The notes: generated from the letters alone by a model not told the origin. A DNA stretch of 64,000 nt from Acidipropionibacterium acidipropionici (GCF_001441165.1 NZ_CP013126.1:2323551-2387550); one strand, 5' to 3'. Numbered from the stretch's first letter, positions 52,145 through 60,857 are shown. Program-made: numbers and translations.

Positions 52145-52885
52145 TCAGTTCCTTCCGGCCGAGCGCTGGTAGGCGGGGTCGTTGCGGTCGCTGGTGTGGG
52201 CCAGGAAGACCTCCTCGAGGCTCTCCTCGGCGGTCAGCTCGGCGACGCTTCCGTGGATCGCCACCTTCCCCTGGTCGACGATCCAGACGTGATCGGCCAG
52301 CCGGGCCGCCTCGTCCATGGCGTGGGTGGTGAGCACCACCGACACCCCGTCGTCGCGCATCTGCTCGATGACATCCCAGGTGTGGTGGCGGGCATGCGGG
52401 TCCATGCCCGCGGTGGGCTCGTCGAGGAAGACGAGGGAGGGCCGCCCGACCAGCGCAGCGGCCAGATTGACGCTCTGCTGCTGGCCGCCCGACAGCCGCC
52501 GGTAGGTGGTCCTGGCGAAGGAGCGGATGCCCAGCGAGTCGATGAGCAGCTCGGGGTCGATGGGGTGGGCGTGCATCCGCGCCATGTAGTGGAGCAGTTC
52601 GCCGGCCCGGATATTGCTCCAGGCCCCGGCGCTCTGCGGCATGAGCCCGGTGGCCTGTGCGGCCTCGGGGGAGCCGGGGGAGTGCCCCAGCACGGCGACC
52701 GTCCCCGAATCGGGACCGATCAGGCCGGTGCAGCAGCGCATCAGGGTGGTCTTGCCGGCGCCGTTGGGGCCCAGCACGGCCGTCACCTCGCCGCACGCGG
52801 CGATGAGGGTGAGGCCGTCGAGGGCGACGACGGGGCCGAATGAGACATGCAGATCCTCGATGATGAGGGGTTCGGCTTCGGGCAC
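52145..52885 (-). CDS. ABC-2 type exporter, ATP-binding subunit
   Basis: A 246-residue ATPase. Walker A GPNGAGKTT is near residue 40, Q-loop LMPQSAG near 85, signature LSGGQQQ near 135, Walker B LVFLDEPTAGMD near 155, and the switch His in VVLTTHAMDEAA near 190. Start GTG 52885 is strongly supported by TACACT exactly 7 bases upstream; the longer reading upstream is low-complexity Pro/Arg. It is leaderless, first gene of the exporter-ctaA operon. Confidence 0.9.
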   Translation of the reverse strand: MPEAEPLIIEDLHVSFGPVVALDGLTLIAACGEVTAVLGPNGAGKTTLMRCCTGLIGPDSGTVAVLGHSPGSPEAAQATGLMPQSAGAWSNIRAGELLHYMARMHAHPIDPELLIDSLGIRSFARTTYRRLSGGQQQSVNLAAALVGRPSLVFLDEPTAGMDPHARHHTWDVIEQMRDDGVSVVLTTHAMDEAARLADHVWIVDQGKVAIHGSVAELTAEESLEEVFLAHTSDRNDPAYQRSAGRN

Positions 52886-52898
52886 GAGCGATAGTGTA
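52886..52898 (-). promoter_or_regulatory. Candidate leaderless -10 of the ABC exporter-ctaA operon
   Basis: Minus-strand TACACT (52898-52893), 7 bases before GTG 52885. Its first three bases belong to the hppA terminator stem. Confidence 0.5.
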
Positions 52899-52929
52899 CG
52901 GCCCGCCCTGTGGACAGGGCGGGCCGTAC
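52896..52929 (-). terminator. Terminator of hppA, overlapping the downstream promoter
   Basis: Perfect 15-bp inverted repeat GTACGGCCCGCCCTG (52896-52910) with a 4-nt loop and its complement (52915-52929), 24 bases after the hppA stop on the minus strand. Confidence 0.8.
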
Positions 52930-52952
52930 GGTCGGGGGCGTCGCCGGATCGG

Positions 52953-55595
52953 TCAGACGGTGCCCGCCCGGTGGGTCTGACGGGAGACCGTGTCGGGCGA
53001 GGTCGGGGAGGCCGGGCTGTCCGGGGACTCCTGGGAGACCGGGGGAACCGGCAGATCGGCGGCCGTCGCGGTGGCGCTGGGCGCGGTGAGATCGATGTCG
53101 GGATCCTCGAGGCCGTCGGAGTCACCGGGGTGGATCCGCATGCCGTAGAAGGAGCGGTACACGAAGTACGCGGCGACCACGAAGAAGACCGCGGCCAGGA
53201 TGTGGGTCACCAGTCCGGTGCCGATGGACACCGCCAGCTCCACGGCCAGCAGGCCGAACAGGGTGGTGAACTTGATCACCGGGTTCAGCGCCACCGAGGA
53301 GGTGTCCTTGAAGGGGTCGCCCACCGTGTCGCCGACCACCGAGGCGTCGTGCAGCGGGGTGCCGCCGGCGTCCAGGTCCACCTCTACGATCTTCTTGGCA
53401 TTGTCCCAGGCGCCTCCGGCGTTCGCCATGAAGATGGCCTGGTAGAGCCCGAAGACGGCGATCGAGATGAGGTAGCCGACGAAGAAGTAGGGATCCAGGA
53501 AGGCGAAGGCCAGTGCGAAGAAGAAGATTCCCAGGAAGATGTTGAGCATCCCCTTCTGGGCGTACTCGGTGCAGATCTGCACCACCTTCTTGGAGTCCTC
53601 AATCGAGGCCTTGGTGGTCTCGTCGCTGAGCTTGATGTTGGCCTTGATGAACTCCACCGCACGGTAGGCGCCGGTGGTGACGGCCTGCATCGAGGCTCCG
53701 GAGAACCAGTAGATGATGGCCCCGCCGGTGATCAGGCCCAGCAGGAAGGGAGCATGGGTGAGGCCGAGCTTTGTCACCTCGGCTGTGGCCGCCAGACCGT
53801 TGGTCAGCGCCATGATGATCGAGAAGATCATGGTGGTGGCACCCACGACGGCGGTGCCGATGAGCACCGGTTTCGCGGTGGCCTTGAAGGTGTTGCCGGC
53901 GCCGTCCTGCTCCTCGAGGAAGTGCTTGGCCACGGCCCAGTTCGGGGTGAATCCGAAGTCCTTCTCGATCTCCTCGGAGATCCCGGGGATCTCCTCGATG
54001 GTGGACAGCTCGTAGACGCTCTGCGCGTTGTCGGTGACCGGGCCGTAGGAGTCCACGGCGATGGTCACCGCGCCCATGCCCAGGAAGCCGAAGGCCACCA
54101 GGCCGAAGGCGAAGACCGCCCACTTGACCTCGGACATGGCGCCCATGTCTCCCAGCCCGGTGCCGGCCACCAGGAAGGCGACCCCCATCAGGCCGACGAT
54201 GACGGTGCCCAGCCAGAAGCCGGAGAAGTTGCCGGCCACCAGGCCCGACAGGATGTCCAGGGAGGCGCCGCCCTCCTTGGCGCTGGTGACGACCTCGCGG
54301 ACGTGGCGGGACTTGGTGGAGGTGAAGGCCTTCACCAGCTCGGGGATGAGCGCCCCGGCGAGGGTGCCGCAGGAGATGATGATCGACAGCTTCCACCACA
54401 TGCCGTCGCCCATGTCGCCGAGCATCCACCAGGTGGTGACGACGGTGAACAGGATCGACATCACCGAGGTGATCCACACCAGGGAGCTCAGCGGCTTCTC
54501 GAAGTCGAAGGCCTTGGCGTTGCCGAAGCGGGCCTTGGTGACGGCGGTGTTGATGAGGTAGGAGACGAAGGAGGCGATGAGCATCACGACGCGCACCACG
54601 AAGATCCACACCAGCAGCTTGACCTGCTCGGAGGGGTCCGGCACGGCCAGGGTGAGGAAGGTGATGAGGGCGACGCCGGTGACGCCGTAGGTCTCGAAGC
54701 CGTCGGCCGAGGGGCCCACCGAGTCGCCGGCGTTGTCGCCGGTGCAGTCGGCGATGACGCCGGGGTTGCGGGCGTCGTCCTCCTTGATGTGGAAGGCGAT
54801 CTTCATGAGGTCGGCTCCGACGTCGGCGATCTTGGTGAAGATGCCGCCGGCGATCCTCAGGCAGGCGGCGCCCAGGGACTCGCCGATCGCGAAGCCGATG
54901 AAGCAGGGGCCGGCGACGTCGCCGGGCAGGATCAGCATGATGAACAGCATCATGAACAGCTCGACCGAGATGAGCACCATGCCGACGCTCATGCCGGAGC
55001 GCATCGGGATGTCGAAGCACTCGTAGGGCCTGCCGCGCAGCGAGGCGTGGGCGGTCCGGGAGTTGGCGAAGGTGTTGACCCGGATGCCGTACCAGGCGAC
55101 CCCGAAGGAGCCGGCCATGCCGACCAGGCTGAACAGCAGGATGATGAGCACCTTCGCGCCCATGTGCTGCAGGAACTGGAAGTAGATGAGGATGATCGCC
55201 GCGATGAAGACCCACAGCACCATGAGGAACTTGCCCTGCTGCTTGAGGTAGGTCTTGCAGGTCTCGTAGATGGTCTCCGAGACCTCCTTCATGGAGCTGT
55301 GCACCGGCAGCTTGTGGAGCTTGGAGTAGCTCAGCAGCCCGAATCCCAGACCGAGCAGACAGACGACCAGGCCGATCCACAACAGGGTGGTGCCGGAGAT
55401 CCCCCCCACCATCTCATCGAGGGGCGGCAGCTTGATGTTGGCCTCTCCGCCCACATCATGGCCGACGGCCGATCCGGAGCCGCCGCACCCGGCCAGTCCG
55501 AGCAGGGCCGTTCCGCCGAGGGCGGCCCAGAGCATGCGGCGGGCCGACGGGCGCGTCCCGATGGGGACGCCTGTCGTGTCTTGCCTGACATTCAC
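52953..55595 (-). CDS. hppA: Membrane-bound ion-translocating pyrophosphatase
   Basis: An 880-residue pump that couples hydrolysis of pyrophosphate to ion transport, with about 16 helices. Diagnostic segments: DVGADLMKIAFHIKEDDARNP, CTGDNAGDSVGPSADGFETYG, and the K/A position in GNTFKATAKP, where lysine is usually the mark of K-independent enzymes. The central loop departs from the common DNVGDNVGD form, placing it in a divergent subfamily. Unusually, the N-terminus reads RRMLWAALGGTALLGLAGC with a lipobox (Cys37), and the last ~45 residues are a Pro/Ser/Thr-rich tail. Start GTG 55595 has GGAAGAG 8 bases upstream. Propionic bacteria rely heavily on pyrophosphate metabolism, which fits. Confidence 0.93.
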   Translation of the reverse strand: MNVRQDTTGVPIGTRPSARRMLWAALGGTALLGLAGCGGSGSAVGHDVGGEANIKLPPLDEMVGGISGTTLLWIGLVVCLLGLGFGLLSYSKLHKLPVHSSMKEVSETIYETCKTYLKQQGKFLMVLWVFIAAIILIYFQFLQHMGAKVLIILLFSLVGMAGSFGVAWYGIRVNTFANSRTAHASLRGRPYECFDIPMRSGMSVGMVLISVELFMMLFIMLILPGDVAGPCFIGFAIGESLGAACLRIAGGIFTKIADVGADLMKIAFHIKEDDARNPGVIADCTGDNAGDSVGPSADGFETYGVTGVALITFLTLAVPDPSEQVKLLVWIFVVRVVMLIASFVSYLINTAVTKARFGNAKAFDFEKPLSSLVWITSVMSILFTVVTTWWMLGDMGDGMWWKLSIIISCGTLAGALIPELVKAFTSTKSRHVREVVTSAKEGGASLDILSGLVAGNFSGFWLGTVIVGLMGVAFLVAGTGLGDMGAMSEVKWAVFAFGLVAFGFLGMGAVTIAVDSYGPVTDNAQSVYELSTIEEIPGISEEIEKDFGFTPNWAVAKHFLEEQDGAGNTFKATAKPVLIGTAVVGATTMIFSIIMALTNGLAATAEVTKLGLTHAPFLLGLITGGAIIYWFSGASMQAVTTGAYRAVEFIKANIKLSDETTKASIEDSKKVVQICTEYAQKGMLNIFLGIFFFALAFAFLDPYFFVGYLISIAVFGLYQAIFMANAGGAWDNAKKIVEVDLDAGGTPLHDASVVGDTVGDPFKDTSSVALNPVIKFTTLFGLLAVELAVSIGTGLVTHILAAVFFVVAAYFVYRSFYGMRIHPGDSDGLEDPDIDLTAPSATATAADLPVPPVSQESPDSPASPTSPDTVSRQTHRAGTV

Positions 55596-55693
55596 GATTT
55601 GTTCTCTTCCTCGAGCACTCTCGTTCAGGGGCCTCCCGGAACACCGTCGTGGTGACCGGCACGTCGTCGTGGGATCCGAGACCCGTGAGGGTC

Positions 55694-55722
55694 ACGCTAT
55701 GACGACTGAATGGCGTTGTCAC
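55694..55722 (-). promoter_or_regulatory. Candidate promoter of hppA
   Basis: Minus-strand GTGACA (55722-55717), 17-base spacer, TAGCGT (55699-55694). It would give a leader of about 95 bases. Confidence 0.35.
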
Positions 55723-55774
55723 CGCCAGAAGGCTCGGATGTGCGCAAGATCACAATTTTGATGTCGACACGCGC

Positions 55775-55797
55775 AGCGCGGTGAGCGGAGCCGCGCT
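55775..55797 (-). terminator. Short hairpin at the end of the mal/lacI operon
   Basis: Seven-bp stem AGCGCGG (55775-55781) and CCGCGCT (55791-55797), 9-nt loop, overlapping the last base of the lacI stop codon. Weak but well placed between the operon and hppA. Confidence 0.35.
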
Positions 55798-56807
55798 CAG
55801 GAGCGGGCCGGCCCGGTGGTCGAGCGGATCACCAGATCCGGTCTCACGAGACGCTCCCCGGTCTGGGCGGACTCTCCGTGGATCTGTCCGACGAGGGTCG
55901 ACACCGCCATCGAGGCGATGAGGTCGACGTTCTGTCGCACGGAGGTGACGCCGGGATCCCAGTAGCGCGAGACCGGGGAGTCGTCGCATCCGATCACCGA
56001 GACGTCATCGGGGACTGACAGCCCGTGGGCGCGGATTGAGCGGATCGCGCCCATAGCCATGATGTCGGAGGCGCAGATGATCGCGGTGACCCCCTCGCCC
56101 AGCAGGTCTGCGGCGGCCTGGCCGCCCCCGGTGGCGGAATAGATGGAGTAGGCGACGCGGATCCCCTCGTCGGTCCCGAAGCGCCGGATCATCGCGGCCC
56201 GGAAGCCGGCCTCCTTGCGCCGGACCGGTACGTAGCGCGCCGGCCCCAGGGCCAGTCCGATCCGCCGGTGGCCCAGGGTGGCCAGGTGATCGACGGCCTG
56301 GTCCATCGCCGAGGCGTCGTCGTCGGAGATGAAGGGGGCCTCCAGGCCGGGGGCGAAGCCGTTGACCAGGACGATCGGCAGACCGACGTCGATGAGGGTG
56401 CGGTAGCTGGACAGGTCGGCGGTGGTGTCGGCGTGGGATCCCGACACGATGATGATCCCGGCGGCCTGGCGGGAGCGGAGCACCTCGAAGTACTGGTCCT
56501 CGCGCATGCCGCCGGGTGCCTGGGTGCAGACCAGGGTGGCGAATCCGGCCCTGGCGGTGTCGGTCTCCACGGCCTGGGCGTAGGCCGCGAAGATCGGGTT
56601 GACCAGTTCGGGCACGATGAGCCCGATCATCCCGGTCGTGATCGGCCGCAGATGGGCGGGGCGCACGTAGCCGAGCACGTCCAGGGCGGTGAGCACGGCC
56701 TGGCGGGTGGCCTCGGAGACGCCGGGTTTGTCGTTGAGCACCCTGGAAACGGTGGCCTGACTCACCCCCGCCTGCTCGGCGATGTCGGCCAGTGTGGGGC
56801 CCTCCAT
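55797..56807 (-). CDS. LacI family regulator, last gene of the mal operon
   Basis: A 336-residue repressor. The HTH (TLADIAEQAGVSQATVSRVLN) covers residues 5-25, the hinge helix follows near 55, and the rest is a periplasmic-binding-protein-like sugar domain (GMIGLIVPELVNPIFAAYAQ, VIGCDDSPVSRYWDPGVTSVRQN). The start is 1 base after the malG stop, so the repressor is made from the operon it presumably controls, giving negative feedback. Candidate operators are the CTTGCAA boxes at the malE promoter. Likely effector a maltodextrin or related sugar (inference). Confidence 0.9.
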   Translation of the reverse strand: MEGPTLADIAEQAGVSQATVSRVLNDKPGVSEATRQAVLTALDVLGYVRPAHLRPITTGMIGLIVPELVNPIFAAYAQAVETDTARAGFATLVCTQAPGGMREDQYFEVLRSRQAAGIIIVSGSHADTTADLSSYRTLIDVGLPIVLVNGFAPGLEAPFISDDDASAMDQAVDHLATLGHRRIGLALGPARYVPVRRKEAGFRAAMIRRFGTDEGIRVAYSIYSATGGGQAAADLLGEGVTAIICASDIMAMGAIRSIRAHGLSVPDDVSVIGCDDSPVSRYWDPGVTSVRQNVDLIASMAVSTLVGQIHGESAQTGERLVRPDLVIRSTTGPARS

Positions 56808-56808
56808 G

Positions 56809-57714
56809 TCACTTCACCGAGCCCGAGGTGAGGCCGGAGACCAGGTATTTCTGCAGCCAGAAGAACACGATGAGAGGGGGCAGACAGGCCAGCACGGTGC
56901 CGGCGGCGAAGACCGGCCAGTTGGAGTTGGTCTGCTCGGAGACGTACTGGTACAGGCCCAGGGCCAGGGTCTGGGTGGCGGGGTCGTTGCCGACCACCAC
57001 CGAGGCCACGACGTACTCGTTGAAGGTGTTGATGAAGCTCAGCAGCCCCACCACCGCCAGGGTGGGGATCACCAGCGGCAGGATGATGGTGAAGAAGGTC
57101 CGGGCGTGGCCGGCCCCGTCGATCTGCGCCGCCTCGTCCAGGGCCCGCGGTACGGAGTTGAAGAATCCGTACATGAGGTAGGTGTTCGCCCCCAGGGCGC
57201 CGCCGAGGTAGACCGCCGCAAGCGCCAGCAGGGATCCGATGCCGAGCACCGGCACCACATCCCCCAGGTTCGACAGCAGCAGGAAGATGGCGGTCACGGC
57301 CAGCATCTGCGGGAACATCTGGATGAGCATCAGGCTCAGCAGGCCGCCGCGGCGTCCGTGGAAGCGCAGCCGCGAGAAGGCGTAGGCGGCCAGCGCCGAG
57401 AACAGCACCGTCAGCAGGGACACGCCGACCGCCAGCAGGGTGGTGTTGAGGTACCAGCGGCCGTAGGGGCGCTCGGAGTCGGTGAACAGCTTGACGTAGT
57501 TGGACCCCGAGAAGGTGGTGAACAGCGAGTTGGAGCCGGTCATGGTGCCCGACGGGTTCAGCGATGCCGAGAGGACGTAGAGGATCGGGAAGACGGCGAA
57601 GACGCACGCCACCACGGCGACGACGTAGCGCCACCAGAGCCCTCGGCCGCGGGGGCCGCGGGATCGTGACTGTCGGGGCGCGCCCTTGGGCGGGTTCAGT
57701 GCTGCGGTACTCAT
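56809..57714 (-). CDS. Carbohydrate ABC importer permease, MalG type
   Basis: A 301-residue permease with six helices. The EAA loop that contacts the ATPase reads YMYGFFNSVPRALDEAAQIDGAGHARTFFTIILPL (about residues 190-225). The N-terminal 30 residues are basic and cytoplasmic. It lies 1 base after malF and 1 base before lacI. Together with MalE and MalF it forms a CUT1-type importer for oligosaccharides. Confidence 0.9.
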   Translation of the reverse strand: MSTAALNPPKGAPRQSRSRGPRGRGLWWRYVVAVVACVFAVFPILYVLSASLNPSGTMTGSNSLFTTFSGSNYVKLFTDSERPYGRWYLNTTLLAVGVSLLTVLFSALAAYAFSRLRFHGRRGGLLSLMLIQMFPQMLAVTAIFLLLSNLGDVVPVLGIGSLLALAAVYLGGALGANTYLMYGFFNSVPRALDEAAQIDGAGHARTFFTIILPLVIPTLAVVGLLSFINTFNEYVVASVVVGNDPATQTLALGLYQYVSEQTNSNWPVFAAGTVLACLPPLIVFFWLQKYLVSGLTSGSVK

Positions 57715-57715
57715 G

Positions 57716-59329
57716 TCAGTTGATGTCCTCCAGCGCCCGGGTCTGGCGGAAGCCTATCCAGGAGATGACTCCCACGATGATGAAGATGAGGATCGCGAAG
57801 GCGGATCCGAGGCCGTACTGGCGGCCCTGGTCGCCGAAGGCGACCTTGTAGACCATCGAGATGAGGATGTCGGTGGAGCCGACGTCCAGACTCGTGTCGG
57901 TGAACCGCGGGCTGCCGCGGGTCAGCATGTAGATGAGATTGAAGTTGTTGAAGTTGAACGCGAAGGTGCTGATGAGCAGTGGGGCCAGGGAGACCATCAG
58001 CAGCGGGAACTTGATGTACCAGAAGGCGCTCCACCCCGATGCGCCGTCCACCTCGGCGGCCTCGTTGACGTCGTCGGGGAGGGACTGGAGGGCCCCGGTC
58101 GCGACCAGGAACTGGTAGGGGAATCCGAGCCACAGGTTGACCACCAGGATCGCCACCTTGGCCCAGGTGCCGTCGTTGAGCCAGGGGACCTGCAGCCCGC
58201 CGAGCAGCACCTGGTTGATGAACCCGAAGTCCTGGTTGAACAGGCCCGACCACACCATCGTCATCATGGTGGCGGGGAAGGCGTAGGGCAGGATCATCAC
58301 GAGCCGGAACCAGCGCCTGCCCCGCAGCCGGGAGTCGTTGAAGATGAGGGCGAGGATCAGGCCCAGGGCGAAGCAGCTGACCACCGACCCGATGGCGAAG
58401 ACGAAGGTCCACACCAGAACCTTGAGGAAGGGCCCGCGCACCTGGGAGTTCGTGATCGCCGCGGTGAAGTTGGAGAACCCGACGTTGACCTTCCAGCCGG
58501 GCTGGATGGTCCTGCCCTCGGAGGAGACGAAGGATCCCTGGCCGGAGTCGCGGTAGACGGTCCCGGCGGTGTCGGTGAAGGTGTCGGCCTTCTCGTCGTA
58601 GGTCATCGTGGACCGGTAGACGTAGGCCTGGGATCCGGTGGTGGTGTGCAGGAATCCGTCGGCACCCTTGTCGCTGAGCGGCACCGCGAGTTTCGAGACC
58701 TCCGAGGAGCGGGCCGAGACGGCCGCGAAGTCCAGCACCGTGTAGCCGTCGGCCCCGGTGATGGCGCCCAGCGAGGAGGTGGTGACGCCGGAGGCGTCCT
58801 GAAGCGGGGTCTCGTTGTTCCCGGCGCGGGCCTGCCCGGTCTTCGGGTCCACGACGATGAGCCACAGATCGTCCCCGCCGCCGTTCTTCGTGGCGACGGC
58901 CGCCTTGTAGGTGGCCGAGTCCGGCATCCGGGCCTGGTTGTTCTGCTGGATGGCCAGGACGGCGTCGGCCTTGGAGCCGTTGTGGCCGTCGCCGTAGTTG
59001 GTGAACCCGACGTAGACCGTGTACAGCATCACGCTCACCGAGAAGATGAGCATGAAGGCGACGCCCGGCGCCAGGTACTTGCCGGGCAGCTCCCGGTTGG
59101 GCGGCAGGTAGATGAGGTTGACTGCCAGAGTGCCGATCGCGATGACGGCCACGATCACCCAGGACGCCTTCGCCACGGCGGCCAGCAGGCCCAGCACCAT
59201 GAGGGCGTCGAAGCCCCCCAGCAGCACGATCTTGATCACCCAGGACCATGCCCCGCCCGAGAACCTGACCTGTGCCCGGTGGACGCGCTCCTCCCGTTGC
59301 GCGGGGGGCGTGAACTCTTCCTTCGTCAT
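57716..59329 (-). CDS. Carbohydrate ABC importer permease, MalF type with large periplasmic loop
   Basis: A 537-residue permease, much longer than common MalF-like proteins (about 300). After three N-terminal helices (about 30-105) a soluble stretch of roughly 170 residues (about 110-285, e.g. GGDDLWLIVVDPKTGQARAGNN and FVSSEGRTIQPGWKVNVGFSNF) matches the position of the P2 loop of E. coli MalF that holds the binding protein. The remaining helices and the EAA loop (SLPDDVNEAAEVDGASGWSAFWYIKFPLL) are normal. This supports a maltose/maltodextrin-like system. Start ATG 59329 has only a weak ribosome site. Confidence 0.9.
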   Translation of the reverse strand: MTKEEFTPPAQREERVHRAQVRFSGGAWSWVIKIVLLGGFDALMVLGLLAAVAKASWVIVAVIAIGTLAVNLIYLPPNRELPGKYLAPGVAFMLIFSVSVMLYTVYVGFTNYGDGHNGSKADAVLAIQQNNQARMPDSATYKAAVATKNGGGDDLWLIVVDPKTGQARAGNNETPLQDASGVTTSSLGAITGADGYTVLDFAAVSARSSEVSKLAVPLSDKGADGFLHTTTGSQAYVYRSTMTYDEKADTFTDTAGTVYRDSGQGSFVSSEGRTIQPGWKVNVGFSNFTAAITNSQVRGPFLKVLVWTFVFAIGSVVSCFALGLILALIFNDSRLRGRRWFRLVMILPYAFPATMMTMVWSGLFNQDFGFINQVLLGGLQVPWLNDGTWAKVAILVVNLWLGFPYQFLVATGALQSLPDDVNEAAEVDGASGWSAFWYIKFPLLMVSLAPLLISTFAFNFNNFNLIYMLTRGSPRFTDTSLDVGSTDILISMVYKVAFGDQGRQYGLGSAFAILIFIIVGVISWIGFRQTRALEDIN

Positions 59330-59422
59330 TTCCAGCCTGTCGTCTGTGAGAGCTGCGATTGTGAGAGCCGAGGTCTCCCCCGGGGCCCGGTGCGCCGGGC
59401 CCCGGGGGAGGTGATCAGTGGG

Positions 59423-60676
59423 TCACTTGATCTTGGCCTGCAGGCCGGTGACCATCTTCTGCCAGGCGGCCGCCGGATCGGCGGACTTGCCCGACAGGAT
59501 GGCGGCCTCGGCATTGCCCCAGTCGGTCCACACCGAGTCCATGGCCGGCACGGCCGGCATCGGGACGCCCTTGGCGCCGACGGCTCCGTAGGCGGCGACG
59601 TCCTTGTCCGACTTCGCCTTCTCGAAGGCCTCCTTGTTGGCCGGCGGGCGCTGCCCGGCCTCGAAGAGCTTGTACTGGATGTCGGCATTGCCGGCGTACT
59701 CGACGATGAACTTCTGGGTGGCGACGGTGTTCTTCGACTTGGAGCTCATCGCGAATCCCTGGACGCCGACGAAGGGGGTGGCGGCCTGGGAGCCGGCGGC
59801 CGGGATGGGCTCGATGGCGTAGGGGATCTTCTTGGCCTTGATGTCGGCCAGGTTCCAGGGGCCGGAGATGAAGAAGGGGCTCTGCCCGGACAGGAAGGAG
59901 GTCTTGGCGATGTCGTTGGAGATGTTGATGTTGAGCGTCCTGGCCTTCTGCTGGGCGGCCAGCCAGGTGGCGAAGGAGGCTCCCGCGGCGTCCCCCATGC
60001 CCAGCGTCGTCCCGTCATAGGCGCCGTCGGCGCCGATCTTGAACACGGGAGCGTTGAAGGAGGCCTGGAAGGGATACAGGTTGTAGGGGCTGGCGGCCTG
60101 CACCGAGTCCATGCCGACCAGGACGGGGTACTTCGCCCCGGACTTGCGGCCGGCGGCGATCATGGCGTCCCAGCTGGTGACCGCGGAGGGGGCGAGCTTG
60201 GTGTTGCGGATCAGGGCCAGGTTCTCGGTGGAGTAGGGGACGCCGTAGATCTTGTCCTGATAGGTGAAGGCCTTGATGGCGATGTCCTGGTACTGGTCGG
60301 TGGTGTCGCCGAGCTCGAGGGGGGAGACGACGCCGTTCTTGACCAGGGTGCCGAGGCGGTCGTGGGCGCAGATGATGGCGTCGGGCCCCTTGCCGGTGGG
60401 CACCTGGGTGATGAAGTCCGGGACGATCTTGGAGTTGTCCTTGACCACCAGGTTCACGGTGACGCCGACGTCCTTCTTGAACTGGGCGGCGACGCTCTTG
60501 AGGACGGGCGCCCGGTCGGAATCGACCCAGATGGTGATGGTTCCGGCCCCGGCGGATCCCGAGGCGGCGGGGGTGGACGAGCTGCTGGAGTCCGATCCGC
60601 CGCAGGCGGAGAGCACGCCAAGGGCTCCCAGCCCCAGTCCCGAGAGCAGCAGTGAGCGACGCGCGATGTCGGTCAT
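59423..60676 (-). CDS. Maltose/oligosaccharide-binding lipoprotein, MalE type
   Basis: A 417-residue extracytoplasmic solute-binding protein. The signal MTDIARRSLLLSGLGLGALGVLSAC ends in a lipobox with Cys25, followed by a Ser/Gly-rich linker; Arg6-Arg7 leave Tat export possible. The mature part is a family 1 binding protein (ITIWVDSDRAPVLKSVAAQFKKDVGV at its start, WNLADIKAKKIPYAIEPIP in the middle). First gene of malE-malF-malG-lacI. No ATPase gene is in the operon, so a shared MsiK/MalK-like ATPase encoded elsewhere must power it. Sugar specificity inferred. Confidence 0.9.
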   Translation of the reverse strand: MTDIARRSLLLSGLGLGALGVLSACGGSDSSSSSTPAASGSAGAGTITIWVDSDRAPVLKSVAAQFKKDVGVTVNLVVKDNSKIVPDFITQVPTGKGPDAIICAHDRLGTLVKNGVVSPLELGDTTDQYQDIAIKAFTYQDKIYGVPYSTENLALIRNTKLAPSAVTSWDAMIAAGRKSGAKYPVLVGMDSVQAASPYNLYPFQASFNAPVFKIGADGAYDGTTLGMGDAAGASFATWLAAQQKARTLNINISNDIAKTSFLSGQSPFFISGPWNLADIKAKKIPYAIEPIPAAGSQAATPFVGVQGFAMSSKSKNTVATQKFIVEYAGNADIQYKLFEAGQRPPANKEAFEKAKSDKDVAAYGAVGAKGVPMPAVPAMDSVWTDWGNAEAAILSGKSADPAAAWQKMVTGLQAKIK

Positions 60677-60763
60677 GGGTAGTCAGTACCTTTCGCTGAT
60701 GCGTTCGACGGCCATCGTCGAGCGCGCGGTGCGGAGGCTCCTCCACCACTGGATGTGGAAGCT

Positions 60764-60808
60764 CTTGCAACCAGGCCTTATTCTTGCAAAATCCTTCATC
60801 GTTGTCCA
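60764..60808 (-). promoter_or_regulatory. mal operon promoter with CTTGCAA operators
   Basis: Minus-strand TGGACA (60808-60803), 17-base spacer, AAGAAT (60785-60780). The heptamer CTTGCAA, containing the palindrome TTGCAA, occurs at 60783-60789 (overlapping the -10) and 60764-60770 (downstream of the start site), a 19-base period. This is a good candidate site for the LacI repressor. Confidence 0.55.
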
Positions 60809-60857
60809 TGGGCCCGCCACTTCGGTGGATGCCCGTCTCGAGGAAGGGTCGCCTTAC

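Noticed and set aside
52614-55655. Long plus-strand frame (about 1000 codons) opposite hppA and the ABC ATPase
   Set aside because: Antisense to two genes with clear motifs; product is repetitive Gly/Asp/His-rich sequence.
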